64,000 bases of DNA. Source: Gluconobacter cerevisiae (GTDB taxonomy: Bacteria; Pseudomonadota; Alphaproteobacteria; Acetobacterales; Acetobacteraceae). Of the stretch, positions 19,502 through 29,169 are shown one piece after another. Position 1 is the first letter of the stretch. Every line of letters begins with the position of its first letter. A program made the translations under genes and the position numbers. The notes under the pieces are model-generated. The model was not told where the DNA came from. It saw nothing but the letters and a program-made list of their open reading frames with translations, and made no database searches. Location: contig NZ_JABCQO010000001.1 in assembly GCF_015244675.1 (NCBI RefSeq), positions 496,001 through 560,000 of the forward strand, read 5' to 3'.

Positions 19502-19524
19502 TCCGGAAATCTCGATTTTCCGGA
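19502..19524. promoter_or_regulatory. palindrome upstream of the AroE-like gene, possible operator
   Basis: TCCGGAAA (19502-19509) and TTTCCGGA (19517-19524) form a perfect 8-bp inverted repeat with a 7-nt spacer, 76 bp before the start of the leftward gene. No U tract follows. It could be a regulator site; the protein that binds is unknown. Confidence 0.3.
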
Positions 19525-19603
19525 GGCTCCTCAGGACCTTCAAAACACCAGAAATCTGACCGATCATCTGCGAAAGAGACGATCGGCCAGATACCAGCGA
19601 CTT

Positions 19604-20209
19604 TTAGAGGGCGCTGGCCTTCTGTTCCGCGTCCGAGAGAATACGGGCACGGTCGGCGCCGCCATTGGTGGCGAGACCTTCGGCTTCAATCACGGTGATG
19701 TCCGTAATGCCGATCATGGCGAAGACGGATTTCAGGTAGCTGAGCTGATGCTCGAAAGAAGCTGCGGGCGAGCCTTCGCCATACAGGCCGCCACGTGCCA
19801 GAGCGAGCACGACTGTCTTGCCTTTGGCCAGACCTTCAATGCCGGACGGACCATAACGGAAGGTCTGACCCGCCACCATGATGCGGTCGATCCAGGATTT
19901 GAGCTGGCTGGGAATCGACAGGTTGTACATCGGCACGCCAATGACGACGATATCCGCAGCCTTGAAATCATTCAGAGCCTTGGCGCTGGCGACCAGTTCG
20001 GGGCGAGCCGACACATCCGGCGTCAGTTCCTTGCCGAGCCATGACAGGGCTTCGACGTCGAGATGCGGCAGCGGATCGCTGGCGAGATCAAGGGAAATGA
20101 CCTCCACGGACGGGTCTTTCTTGCGAAGCTGCGCAACAGCGGCGGCACTGACCTGACGGCTGGCGGAGCTGTCACCGAGAATGCTGGAATCGATGTGAAG
20201 AAGTTTCAT
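19604..20209 (-). CDS. azoR: FMN-dependent NADH-azoreductase
   Basis: A 201-aa flavodoxin-fold enzyme that reduces quinones and azo compounds with NADH. It shows the FMN phosphate loop HIDSSILGDSSASRQVS at the N-terminus, PMYNLSIPSQLKSWIDRI at about residues 94-111 and ARGGLYGEG at about 139-147, all AzoR hallmarks. The start at 20209 was chosen because the family begins MKLLHIDSS. It is divergent from an HxlR regulator with a 91-bp shared promoter region, a common arrangement for quinone/electrophile response. Confidence 0.92.
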   Translation of the reverse strand: MKLLHIDSSILGDSSASRQVSAAAVAQLRKKDPSVEVISLDLASDPLPHLDVEALSWLGKELTPDVSARPELVASAKALNDFKAADIVVIGVPMYNLSIPSQLKSWIDRIMVAGQTFRYGPSGIEGLAKGKTVVLALARGGLYGEGSPAASFEHQLSYLKSVFAMIGITDITVIEAEGLATNGGADRARILSDAEQKASAL

Positions 20210-20300
20210 TTTGATCTTTCCGGTTCCTGATCGTAACCAGCACCAGATAAGGAACCTTTGAACCCCGCCGCAAGAAGGCACATTCCGGAGCCATAGGCAC

Positions 20301-20738
20301 ATGGATGTTCGCGTCAGTGACACCACCCATCCCCAGAAGCTGTCCGTAAAGCCGGGGGCGGCACCTCTGGACTGCGCACAGGACAGCGGCGCCTGCGCCG
20401 TCATCCGCTCCATCCTTGCCCGCACGACGGACAAATGGAGCATCCTGATCGTCAAATCGCTCGGGCGTGGATCGCACCGCTTCAGCGAACTGCGCCGCGC
20501 GATTGACGGGATTTCGCAGCGGATGCTGACGCTCACTTTGCGCAATCTGGAACGTGACGGCCTCGTCCTGCGGACTGTCACGCCCACGACTCCGCCGCGC
20601 GTGGATTATGAACTCACGACGCTTGGGGAATCGCTCTGGACACTGACAGAAGCCTTCGGTCAGTGGGCGATGTCGAACCGCCCCGAAATCGAATCCGCCC
20701 GAGCCCGCTTCGACGCCCGGCTAGACGCCGATCTCTGA
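20301..20738 (+). CDS. HxlR-family transcriptional regulator
   Basis: A 145-aa winged-helix protein. The HxlR core runs from about residue 33 (ACAVIRSILARTTDKWSILIV) through FSELRRAIDGISQRMLTLTLRNLERDGLV, ending with a dimerisation helix. DCAQDSGAC near the N-terminus supplies two cysteines that might sense redox or electrophile stress, as in some HxlR members. Divergent placement suggests it controls azoR and itself. GGTTCC (20222-20227) and GGAACC (20251-20256) in the shared gap form a spaced inverted repeat that could be part of the operator. Confidence 0.85.
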   Translation: MDVRVSDTTHPQKLSVKPGAAPLDCAQDSGACAVIRSILARTTDKWSILIVKSLGRGSHRFSELRRAIDGISQRMLTLTLRNLERDGLVLRTVTPTTPPRVDYELTTLGESLWTLTEAFGQWAMSNRPEIESARARFDARLDADL

Positions 20739-20763
20739 TCTTTTCGCACGCAAGGCCCCCATC

Positions 20764-21510
20764 ATGACCCTGATTTCCGCCCCTCGTATCGGTATTGCCG
20801 GCATCACGGGCCGACTTGGCACCCTCTGCGCCGAGGAAGCCGGAAGCGCCCTCGCAGGCGGCCTGTCCCGCACGGCAGATGCCTCGCGCAACATCACGAC
20901 CGACCCTGCCACGCTCGCCAAAAGCTGCGATGTCGTGATTGACGTCAGTCATGCCACGACCGTCCCGGCCCATGCGGCGGCCTTCGCGCAGGCCGGATGT
21001 GCGTGGGTTCTGGGAACCACGGGTCTCGATCGTGGCGCACAGGATGCCGTGAACGCGGCGGCGCAGCATATTCCCGTCCTTCAGGCCGCCAATTTCTCTC
21101 CGGCGCTGACGCTGTTTCTGGAACTGGCCCGGCAGCTTGGCGCGGGACTGCCGGATTATGATGCGGAAATTCTGGAGGTTCATCACCGCCAGAAGCTGGA
21201 TGCGCCCTCGGGTACGGCGCTGGCGATCGGAAGGGCCGTGGCGGAAGGACGTGGAGTCGCATTCGAGGATGTGGCCCGGACTGACCAGAACGGTCTGCGC
21301 CCGGAAGGGGCGATCGGATTCGCGTCTCTGCGCGGTGGGCAGATCGTGGGCGAACACGACCTCGTCCTGATGGCCGCGGACGAACAGATTACCCTATCGC
21401 ACCGCGCACTGGACCGGCGAGTCTTCGCCAGAGGCGCCCTACTCGCCGCAAAATGGCTCGCCGGACGCCAAGCCGGACTCTACACAATGGCCGACGCGCT
21501 CAAGCACTGA
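20764..21510 (+). CDS. dapB: 4-hydroxy-tetrahydrodipicolinate reductase
   Basis: A 248-aa enzyme of the lysine/diaminopimelate pathway. It has an N-terminal NAD(P) loop GIAGITGRLG and the substrate-binding/catalytic EVHHRQKLDAPSGTAL at about residues 139-154, with the catalytic His pair and Lys. It is slightly short compared with E. coli DapB (273 aa) but complete. It follows the HxlR gene by 25 bp, so read-through is possible. The product feeds peptidoglycan and lysine synthesis, the same branch as asd at 34810. Confidence 0.95.
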   Translation: MTLISAPRIGIAGITGRLGTLCAEEAGSALAGGLSRTADASRNITTDPATLAKSCDVVIDVSHATTVPAHAAAFAQAGCAWVLGTTGLDRGAQDAVNAAAQHIPVLQAANFSPALTLFLELARQLGAGLPDYDAEILEVHHRQKLDAPSGTALAIGRAVAEGRGVAFEDVARTDQNGLRPEGAIGFASLRGGQIVGEHDLVLMAADEQITLSHRALDRRVFARGALLAAKWLAGRQAGLYTMADALKH

Positions 21511-21520
21511 TTCCGAATCA

Positions 21521-21565
21521 GGGTGCAGGGATCAAGATCCCTGCCGGGCCCGGGCAGAGCCCGGA
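21521..21565 (+). repeat. dispersed 45-bp double-hairpin element, copy 1
   Basis: GCAGGGATC-AA-GATCCCTGC (perfect 9-bp stem) is followed by CCGGGC-AGA-GCCCGG. The same 45 bases, with two differences and in the opposite orientation, occur at 60253-60297. This copy lies between the convergent dapB and xylitol dehydrogenase genes. Confidence 0.85.
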
Positions 21566-21573
21566 CTCCCCAA

Positions 21574-22362
21574 TCAACCACCAGCGATCGGCAGATTCAC
21601 CCCCGTCATAAAGCTGGAATCATCCCCCAGCAAAAACGCGACCACACCGGGGATTTCGTTGATATCGCCATAACGGCGCATCGGGACGCTCCCGATCATC
21701 TGTTCGGACACCACCTTGGGATCGGTGGAGAAATACTGGCTTCCCACCTTGGCCTGAAGCTCGACCTGACGCTCCCACATGAAGCCGGGGCCCATATAAC
21801 CGGGGCTGATGGCGTTCACGCGGATATTGTAGGGGGCAAGATCCAGCGCCGCCGTTTCGGTCAGGGCGATGATGGCCCCCTTGGACGCGCCATAGGCCGC
21901 CATATTCGGCGGACCTTTCACGCCCGCCATGCTGGCGGTGTTCACCACACGACCGTAATTCTGCGCGATCATATGCCGCACGACGGCCTTGAGGACATGA
22001 AACGCGCCGGTGACATTGATCGTCAGCACGCGCGCGAAATCCTCGGACGGGTAATCCTGCACCGGGGCAAATGCGCCCTGATATCCGGCATTGTTGAACA
22101 GGAAGTCGATCTTCCCGAAATCCCGCACCACGGCCTCCACGGTCTCGGTCACGGCCTCTTCGGACGTGACGTTACAGACATAGGACCGGGCTTCGACGCC
22201 CTTTTCCCGTACAGCAACTTCCGCCTTCTCCAGAGCCTCCCGGTTCATGTCCAGCAGGGCGATGGCCGTCCCTTCCCCGGCCAGACGGAGGGCGGTCGCA
22301 AGACCGATATTGCCACCCGCGCCGGTGACGAGACAGACTTTACCGCTAAAGTGATTCGACAT
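21574..22362 (-). CDS. xdh: NAD-dependent xylitol dehydrogenase (SDR)
   Basis: A 262-aa classical short-chain dehydrogenase. It has the cofactor loop TGAGGNIG, NNAG, the catalytic Ser in NTASMAG and YGASK (Tyr/Lys). The length and long stretches of sequence match what I recall of the Gluconobacter oxydans xylitol dehydrogenase of known structure, which oxidises xylitol to D-xylulose with NAD in the D-arabitol-to-xylitol route. An acidic Asp-Met-Asn after beta-2 (ALLDMNREAL) fits NAD preference. The start at 22362 gives exactly the family length. Confidence 0.9.
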   Translation of the reverse strand: MSNHFSGKVCLVTGAGGNIGLATALRLAGEGTAIALLDMNREALEKAEVAVREKGVEARSYVCNVTSEEAVTETVEAVVRDFGKIDFLFNNAGYQGAFAPVQDYPSEDFARVLTINVTGAFHVLKAVVRHMIAQNYGRVVNTASMAGVKGPPNMAAYGASKGAIIALTETAALDLAPYNIRVNAISPGYMGPGFMWERQVELQAKVGSQYFSTDPKVVSEQMIGSVPMRRYGDINEIPGVVAFLLGDDSSFMTGVNLPIAGG

Positions 22363-22698
22363 TTCAAATGCCTCAAATTTCCTGTTTTTCCCGGTATCGA
22401 CCTCGTGCCGCGTCTTTGACGGGCCATGATGGTCACGGGAGCACAAACGCAGCATGGCCGGTGTCGTTGAAAAATGAAACAGGGGCTGGCGCTCTCTTTT
22501 TCGTAATATCTGTCCGGTTTTTTTGTAATTTCAGAGCGGTTTTCGGGACTTTTCCGCAGAAAACTGCGTTCAGACCCGCTGCTACCCCTTGACCCTTGCG
22601 TCCAATTCCGCCAAGCCGTCCCCTCCCTGAATGCCACAGACCGCCTGCCAAGGCACACTGTGGCCCTTCTCACCACTCATTCCCTGCGAGGTCCCTGA
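22363..22698. other. 336-bp divergent intergenic region between xdh and metK
   Basis: No convincing gene is seen; short open frames here lack ribosome sites and family features. The middle (about 22480-22560) is T-rich and probably holds the promoters. The 3' end folds into a hairpin around the metK start (listed separately). No known SAM-riboswitch signature was recognised. Confidence 0.5.

Positions 22699-22701
<3 letters not shown>
22674..22701 (+). promoter_or_regulatory. hairpin spanning the metK ribosome site and start codon
   Basis: CACTCA (22674-22679) pairs with TGAGTG (22696-22701). The loop holds the GAGG ribosome site, and the metK GTG start (22699-22701) is inside the 3' arm. 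If it forms, it would hide the start codon; the stem is only 6 bp. Confidence 0.35.
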
Positions 22702-23883
<1,182 letters not shown>

Positions 23884-23898
23884 TCTGGCAGAAAACCC

Positions 23899-24594
23899 CT
23901 GGTCGAGTCTCTCAAACCCCAGCCGGAGCGGCTTTACGGCCGTCAACGCGGCCATCCGCTCCGGGCCCGGCAGCAGCATCTTCTTGAGAAGGCGCTGCCC
24001 CGGCTCTCCTTTGCCTCACCGGAAAATCCCGCTGCGGGATTCTCCGATGCGGTGTCGCGCGTCTTTCTCGAAATCGGTTTCGGCGGTGGCGAACATGCCA
24101 TTGGCCAGTCCGAACTGAACCCGGATGTCGGCTATATCGCCTCCGAGGTTTTCGAGAACGGCCTGTGCTCCCTGCTGTCGCGCCTCGTGCCCGAAGGTGA
24201 GGAAGACACGGCCACGCCGCCTCCCCATTTCCGTATCTGGGCCGAAGACGCCCGACTGTTGCTCAAGGACATGCCTGACGCATGCCTCGACCAGGCCTAT
24301 CTGATGTTCCCGGACCCGTGGCCCAAGGCCCGGCACGCCAAGCGCCGCTTCGTGCATCCGGAAAACATCAAACAGATGCACCGCGTCCTGAAACCCGGCG
24401 CCATCTGGCGCGTCGCCAGTGACCATCCTGTCTATCAGGAATGGGTCACGGACGTGATGGGCAAGCAGGACCTGTTTGATGCACCGCCCCCGGCCAAGGA
24501 ACGTCCGGAAGGCTGGTCGCCCACACGCTACGAGGCCAAAGCCTTCCGCGAAGGGCGCGTGCCGTTCTACTGGACTTTCACGCGCCGTCCCTGA
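23899..24594 (+). CDS. trmB: tRNA (guanine-N7)-methyltransferase, apparent CTG start
   Basis: Makes m7G46 in tRNA using SAM. Family blocks are visible: ERLYGRQRGHPLRARQQHLL at the N-terminus, the SAM loop FLEIGFGGGEH, LMFPDPWPKARHAKRR and the C-terminal TRYEAKAFREGRVPFYW. The N-terminal block is in frame but preceded by no ATG, GTG or TTG: between the metK TAA (23881-23883) and that block the only plausible initiator is CTG at 23899, giving 231 aa. The first conventional start, GTG 24052, would remove 51 conserved residues. It sits directly downstream of metK, which supplies the methyl donor. Confidence 0.85.
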   Translation: MVESLKPQPERLYGRQRGHPLRARQQHLLEKALPRLSFASPENPAAGFSDAVSRVFLEIGFGGGEHAIGQSELNPDVGYIASEVFENGLCSLLSRLVPEGEEDTATPPPHFRIWAEDARLLLKDMPDACLDQAYLMFPDPWPKARHAKRRFVHPENIKQMHRVLKPGAIWRVASDHPVYQEWVTDVMGKQDLFDAPPPAKERPEGWSPTRYEAKAFREGRVPFYWTFTRRP

Positions 24595-24632
24595 AACCCT
24601 TATCTCAGTTATTCAGCGAGTTTCCTGACATC

Positions 24633-26273
24633 ATGACCCAGATCGAACGCGAAGAAATGGAATTCGATGTCGTGGTGGTCGGTGGCGGTCCCGCCGGTCT
24701 GTCCGCCGCGATCCGCTTGAAACAGTTGATGCCGGATGCGGGCGTCTGCCTGATCGAAAAAGGCAGCGAGATCGGCGCCCATATCGTTTCGGGCGCCGTC
24801 ATCGAGCCCCGCACACTCGATGAACTTCTGCCGAACTGGCGCGATCTGGACGCCCCGCTGCGGACGCAGGTGACGGAAGAGCGGATGCTGTTCCTCACCG
24901 AAACGCGTTCCTTCGCGGTTCCGTATCTGGACCGCGTGATGCCGCAGATGGCCAATCACGGAAATTACGTCGTCTCGCTCGGCGAAGTCTGCCGCTGGCT
25001 CGGCGAGCAGGCCGAGGCTCTGGGCGTTGAAATCTATCCGGGCTTCTCGGGTGCGGAACTGTTCATCGAAAATGACCACGTCTCTGGCGTCATCACGGGT
25101 GACATGGGCATCGAACGCAACGGCGAGCACGGACCGAACTTCACGCCCGGCATGATCCTACGCGCGAAGCAGACCATCCTGACCGAAGGCGCGCGCGGCT
25201 CCCTGACGGGCCATGCCATGAAGCGTTTCGGCCTGCGCAAGGGCGTGGAGCCGCAGACCTATGGCCTCGGCATCAAGGAAGTCTGGGAAATCCCGGCCGA
25301 AAAGCACCGTCCGGGCCTCGTGCAGCACAGCTTCGGCTGGCCGCTCGACGACAATACTTATGGCGGGGCGTGGCTCTATCATTTCGGGGAAAATCTGGTC
25401 AGCTTCGGCTTCGTGACCGGCCTCGATTACGCCAACACCTATCTGTCCCCCTTCGAGGAAATGCAGCGCACCAAGCTGCACCCGGCTTTCCGGGAGCATT
25501 TCGAAGGCGGCAAGCGTCTGATTTACGGCGCACGTGCCCTGTCGGAAGGCGGGTTTCAGTCCATTCCGCGTCTGACTTTCCCCGGCGGCGTGCTGGCTGG
25601 CGATTCGGCAGGCTTCCTGAACGTGCCCAAGATCAAGGGCACGCATACGGCCATGAAGTCCGGCATGATCGCGGCTGAGGCCGTGGCCGAGGCTCTGGAA
25701 AAGGACAAGAAGGAAGCCGCCAGCATGACAGCGCGCGTCCAGCAGTCCTGGCTGTGGTCCGAACTGCGCGACGTCCGCAACATCCGTCCGGCTTTTGCAA
25801 AATGGGGCATGAAGCTCGGCGCGCTCTATTCCGGGATCGACAGCATGATCCTGCGGGGTCGTGCGCCCTGGACGCTACATCACCCGCACGCCGATAACGA
25901 AACACTGCGTCCGGCCTCGGTGTGCACGAAAATCGACTATCCCAAGCCGGACGGGAAGATCACCTTTGATCGCGTCAGTTCGGTCTTCCTGAGCAGCACG
26001 AATCACGAGGAGAATCAGCCGGTTCACCTCAAACTCCGCAACGAAACCGTCTGGCAGACCGTCAATCACGACGTGTTCGATTCGCCGGAGAGCCGCTACT
26101 GCCCCGCTGGCGTGTATGAACAGGAACAGACGGGCGAAAACGCCTGGCAGCTCCGGATCAACGCCCAGAACTGCGTGCACTGCAAAACCTGCGACATCAA
26201 GGACCCGACGCAGAATATCGACTGGTGCACGCCCGAAGGTGGCGGCGGTCCGAATTATCCGGTCGGGATGTAA
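24633..26273 (+). CDS. electron transfer flavoprotein-ubiquinone oxidoreductase
   Basis: A 546-aa membrane-associated flavoprotein/iron-sulfur enzyme that moves electrons from reduced ETF to the quinone pool. It has an FAD dinucleotide loop VVVVGGGPAGLSAAIRLKQ, GDSAGFLNVPKIKGTH at about residues 323-338 and a C-terminal 4Fe-4S domain with INAQNCVHCKTCDIKDP plus a later Cys (IDWC). An internal ATG at 24657 is an alternative start. It stands directly before etfB-etfA, completing an ETF electron-transfer module. Confidence 0.95.
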   Translation: MTQIEREEMEFDVVVVGGGPAGLSAAIRLKQLMPDAGVCLIEKGSEIGAHIVSGAVIEPRTLDELLPNWRDLDAPLRTQVTEERMLFLTETRSFAVPYLDRVMPQMANHGNYVVSLGEVCRWLGEQAEALGVEIYPGFSGAELFIENDHVSGVITGDMGIERNGEHGPNFTPGMILRAKQTILTEGARGSLTGHAMKRFGLRKGVEPQTYGLGIKEVWEIPAEKHRPGLVQHSFGWPLDDNTYGGAWLYHFGENLVSFGFVTGLDYANTYLSPFEEMQRTKLHPAFREHFEGGKRLIYGARALSEGGFQSIPRLTFPGGVLAGDSAGFLNVPKIKGTHTAMKSGMIAAEAVAEALEKDKKEAASMTARVQQSWLWSELRDVRNIRPAFAKWGMKLGALYSGIDSMILRGRAPWTLHHPHADNETLRPASVCTKIDYPKPDGKITFDRVSSVFLSSTNHEENQPVHLKLRNETVWQTVNHDVFDSPESRYCPAGVYEQEQTGENAWQLRINAQNCVHCKTCDIKDPTQNIDWCTPEGGGGPNYPVGM

Positions 26274-26391
26274 TTTTCTTCCCGCAAAAGGGCCCGCAAA
26301 ACGGCATGACCAGAGCGGAGTGTGACTTTTCCGGTCAGTCCCGCTACGGTGGCGCCCGTTTTTGTGGCGGCGACAGCAGCGAAAGATGACG

Positions 26392-27141
26392 ATGAAAGTT
26401 CTGGTCCCAGTCAAACGGGTGGTCGATTACAACGTCAAGGTACGTGTAGCGGCTGATGGCAGCGGTGTCGAAACGCAGGGCGTGAAAATGTCCATGAATC
26501 CGTTCGACGAAATCGCGGTCGAAGAAGCAGTGCGCCTGCGTGAAAAAGGTGCGGCCAAGGAAGTCGTGGTCGTGACCGTCGGCGCACAGGCTGCGCAGGA
26601 TGTGCTGCGTACGGCCATGGCGATGGGCGCGGACCGCGCCATCCTCGTCCGCACGGACGACACGCTTGAGCCGCGCGCCGTGGCCAACGTGCTCAAAGCA
26701 ATCGCCACGCGCGAAGAGGCTGGCCTGATCTGCATGGGCAAGCAGGCGATCGACGACGACATGAATGCTACGGGCCAGATTCTGGCCGCGAAGCTCGGCT
26801 GGCCGCAGGGCACATTCGCCAGCGCTGTGACGGTTGCCGATGGCCGGATCGAAGTCGCCCGCGAAATCGACGGCGGCACGGAAGTCGTGTCCCTCACGCT
26901 CCCGGCTGTGGTAACGGCGGATCTGCGCCTCAACGAGCCGCGCTATGCGTCCCTGCCGAACATCATGAAGGCCCGCAAGAAGCCGCTTGAGACGGTCGAG
27001 ATCGACAGTCTCGGCGTCGATACGGCGTCGCGCCTGACGGTAGTCTCGGTGGCCGAACCCGCCGAGCGCAAGGAAGGCGTGAAGGTAAACAGCGCGGCCG
27101 AATTGGTCGAAAAGCTCAAGACAGAAGCGAAGGTGATCTGA
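26392..27141 (+). CDS. etfB: electron transfer flavoprotein beta subunit
   Basis: A 249-aa protein with the family start [19 protein letters not shown] and the AMP-binding region around residues 115-135 ([20 protein letters not shown]). It pairs with EtfA to accept electrons from acyl-CoA and related dehydrogenases. ATG 26386, two codons earlier, is an alternative. The stop overlaps the etfA start by one base (TGATG). Confidence 0.95.
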   Translation: MKVLVPVKRVVDYNVKVRVAADGSGVETQGVKMSMNPFDEIAVEEAVRLREKGAAKEVVVVTVGAQAAQDVLRTAMAMGADRAILVRTDDTLEPRAVANVLKAIATREEAGLICMGKQAIDDDMNATGQILAAKLGWPQGTFASAVTVADGRIEVAREIDGGTEVVSLTLPAVVTADLRLNEPRYASLPNIMKARKKPLETVEIDSLGVDTASRLTVVSVAEPAERKEGVKVNSAAELVEKLKTEAKVI

Positions 27142-28046
27142 TGACCGCTCTTGTTCTGGTTGAAGTCGAAAACGGCGCGGTCCGTCAGGCTTCCCGTTCG
27201 GCTGTTGCCGCCGCCTCCCGCTTCGGTGCGGTCGATGCCATCGTGTTCGGAGACGGCGCCCAGGCCGCTGCTGCCCTGCCGGGTGTGACGCGCGTTCTCA
27301 GCGTGCCGGGTCTGGTCAACGATCTGGCCGAGCCCGCCGCCGATCTGCTGGCCGCCCGTGCGAAGGACTACAGCCATATCGTGGCCGCTGCCTCCGCCAC
27401 CGGCAAGAACATCCTGCCGCGTCTGGCGGGCCTACTGGACGTGCAGCCTATCCCCGACGTGGTTGAGATCAAGGACGCCGATACGTTCGTGCGCCCGATC
27501 TATGCCGGTAACGCGCTGGCAACGGTTCGCTCCGCCGACAGCATCAAGGTGCTGACGATCCGCGGCTCCAATTTCGATCCGGTGGCTGCCGAAGGTGGCT
27601 CTGCTGCGGTCGAAACGGTCGAAGCTCCGGCTAGCGAGAAGTCCGTTTTCGTGAAGGTCGAGCTTTCGGCATCCGACCGTCCGGAACTGGAATCCGCCCG
27701 CGTGGTGATTTCCGGCGGCAAGGGTTTGAAGGACGCTGCGAACTTCAAGCTGCTCGAACCCATTGCCGACAAGCTGAACGCCGCTATTGGTGCCTCACGT
27801 GCGGCCGTGGATTCCGGTTTTGCTCCGAACGAAATGCAGGTCGGCCAGACCGGCAAGATCGTGGCGCCGGAACTCTACATCGCCGTCGGCCTGTCCGGTG
27901 CGATCCAGCATCTGGCTGGCATGAAAGACAGCCGCGTCATCGTGGCCATCAACACCGATCCGGAAGCGCCGATTTTCAAGGTCGCCGATTACGGCATCGT
28001 GGGTGATCTGTTCGAGGTCCTCCCGACGCTCGAAAAAGCGCTGTAA
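27141..28046 (+). CDS. etfA: electron transfer flavoprotein alpha subunit
   Basis: A 301-aa protein with the FAD-binding C-terminal domain: [19 protein letters not shown] at about residues 243-261 and the [21 protein letters not shown] signature at about 270-290. Translationally coupled to etfB by a one-base overlap. A strong terminator 23 bp after the stop closes the ETF operon. Confidence 0.96.
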   Translation: MTALVLVEVENGAVRQASRSAVAAASRFGAVDAIVFGDGAQAAAALPGVTRVLSVPGLVNDLAEPAADLLAARAKDYSHIVAAASATGKNILPRLAGLLDVQPIPDVVEIKDADTFVRPIYAGNALATVRSADSIKVLTIRGSNFDPVAAEGGSAAVETVEAPASEKSVFVKVELSASDRPELESARVVISGGKGLKDAANFKLLEPIADKLNAAIGASRAAVDSGFAPNEMQVGQTGKIVAPELYIAVGLSGAIQHLAGMKDSRVIVAINTDPEAPIFKVADYGIVGDLFEVLPTLEKAL

Positions 28047-28068
28047 GGCACCGTTCGCCTGAAACGAC

Positions 28069-28105
28069 AAAAAAGGGGCGTCCCATGACGGGACGCCCCT
28101 TTTTT
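28069..28105 (+). terminator. intrinsic terminator after etfA
   Basis: A perfect GGGGCGTCCC/GGGACGCCCC stem (28075-28099) with a 5-nt loop, flanked by A6 upstream and T6 downstream that extend the stem. Confidence 0.92.
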
Positions 28106-28182
28106 CATGACGGGACCTGACGCAGGTTTAACTGGTTCTTCGCGCCCCATAAGGCACTCTGTCGGGCACGGAGACCCTCATC

Positions 28183-28890
28183 ATGACCCTGCGCAAGTCC
28201 ATCCGCGACATCCTGTCCTGCCTGCCCGTCCTTCTGGGCTTCCTGACCATTCACAGCGCTCTCGCCGCCGCTTACATCGTGCCATCGGCCTCCATGGAGC
28301 CGACACTGCGGATCGGCGACCAGATCGGCGTCATCGTCCCGTCCTATGGTCTCAGCACGGCCAATCTGCCGTTCGGCGATGCCCTGAAGCCTTCTTCCGA
28401 AACGAACAGCCGCCTGTTCGGGCATCTGCCCCATCGCGGAGACGTCGTCGTGTTCCGCGCACCCGCCAACCTGCACCAGACCTGGATCAAGCGCGTGATC
28501 GGTCTGCCGGGCGACACGGTGGCCCTGATGCACGGTCGAGTCATCCTGAACGGTGCCGAATTGCCGTGGAAAGACATGGGACCAACCCGCGAGGAAAGCC
28601 GAAAGAACGTCTGGCGTGCGGCAGAACGCTATGAAGAAACCTTGCCGGGAAACATCCGCCACAACATTCTCAAAATGTCGCAGGATGGAGACCTGGACAA
28701 CATTGCCCCTTTCACCATTCCCGCCAACCATCTGTTCGTTATGGGCGACAACCGGGATAACTCCGCCGACTCGCGCGTCAGCGTAGCGGACGGGGGCGTC
28801 GGGCTTCTTTCCGTCTGGAACCTTCAGGGGCAGGCCCGCGCCGTCCTGTGGTCATGGCGGGATATCGGCAGAACGGCGCTCGTTCTCTGA
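28183..28890 (+). CDS. lepB: signal peptidase I
   Basis: A 235-aa S26 peptidase with one N-terminal membrane segment. Boxes in order: PSASMEPTL with the catalytic Ser (about residues 35-43), RGDVVVF, KRVIGLPGD with the catalytic Lys (about 105-113) and GDNRDNSADSR near residue 188. It cleaves signal peptides on the periplasmic side. The sequence between the Ser and Lys boxes is longer than in minimal forms. It stands alone, so it may be a second copy next to a main lepB elsewhere. Confidence 0.92.
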   Translation: MTLRKSIRDILSCLPVLLGFLTIHSALAAAYIVPSASMEPTLRIGDQIGVIVPSYGLSTANLPFGDALKPSSETNSRLFGHLPHRGDVVVFRAPANLHQTWIKRVIGLPGDTVALMHGRVILNGAELPWKDMGPTREESRKNVWRAAERYEETLPGNIRHNILKMSQDGDLDNIAPFTIPANHLFVMGDNRDNSADSRVSVADGGVGLLSVWNLQGQARAVLWSWRDIGRTALVL

Positions 28891-28950
28891 TTTTTCGCCC
28901 TAGCCCTCTTGCAGGAAAGCATTAACCCCTGTAGGAGAAGCGCCGTCGGC

Positions 28951-29027
28951 CGGAGTGTAGCTCAGCCTGGTAGAGCACTGTGTTCGGGACGCAGGGGCCG
29001 GAGGTTCGAATCCTCTCACTCCGACCA
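28951..29027 (+). tRNA. tRNA-Pro(CGG)
   Basis: A 77-nt cloverleaf with encoded CCA. The acceptor CGGAGTG pairs with CACTCCG; the D arm is GCTCAGCCTGGTAGAGC; the anticodon stem CTGTG/CGCAG carries the loop TTCGGGA with anticodon CGG (reads CCG); the T loop is GGTTCGAATCC. Confidence 0.95.
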
Positions 29028-29126
29028 GCCGATAATTTTTCCAGAAATCGCTAAAACCGTTTCAGGCCCACAGGCCAGAGCATTTCTGCGCCAGAATTTT
29101 GCTCCTGACGCTCAAAACCTATAACG

Positions 29127-29160
29127 CAAAAAAAATGCCCTCCCCCTTTCGGGAGAGGGC
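29127..29160 (-). terminator. terminator of the levansucrase gene
   Basis: On the minus strand a GCCCTC/GAGGGC stem with an inner GC stem is followed by T8. It lies 10 bp after the levansucrase stop; on the plus strand it may also stop tRNA-Pro read-through. Confidence 0.85.
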
Positions 29161-29169
29161 AAAACGGCT

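Noticed and set aside
22363-22698. SAM riboswitch or small ORF upstream of metK
   Set aside because: No known SAM-class signature recognised; the open frames lack ribosome sites and family features.
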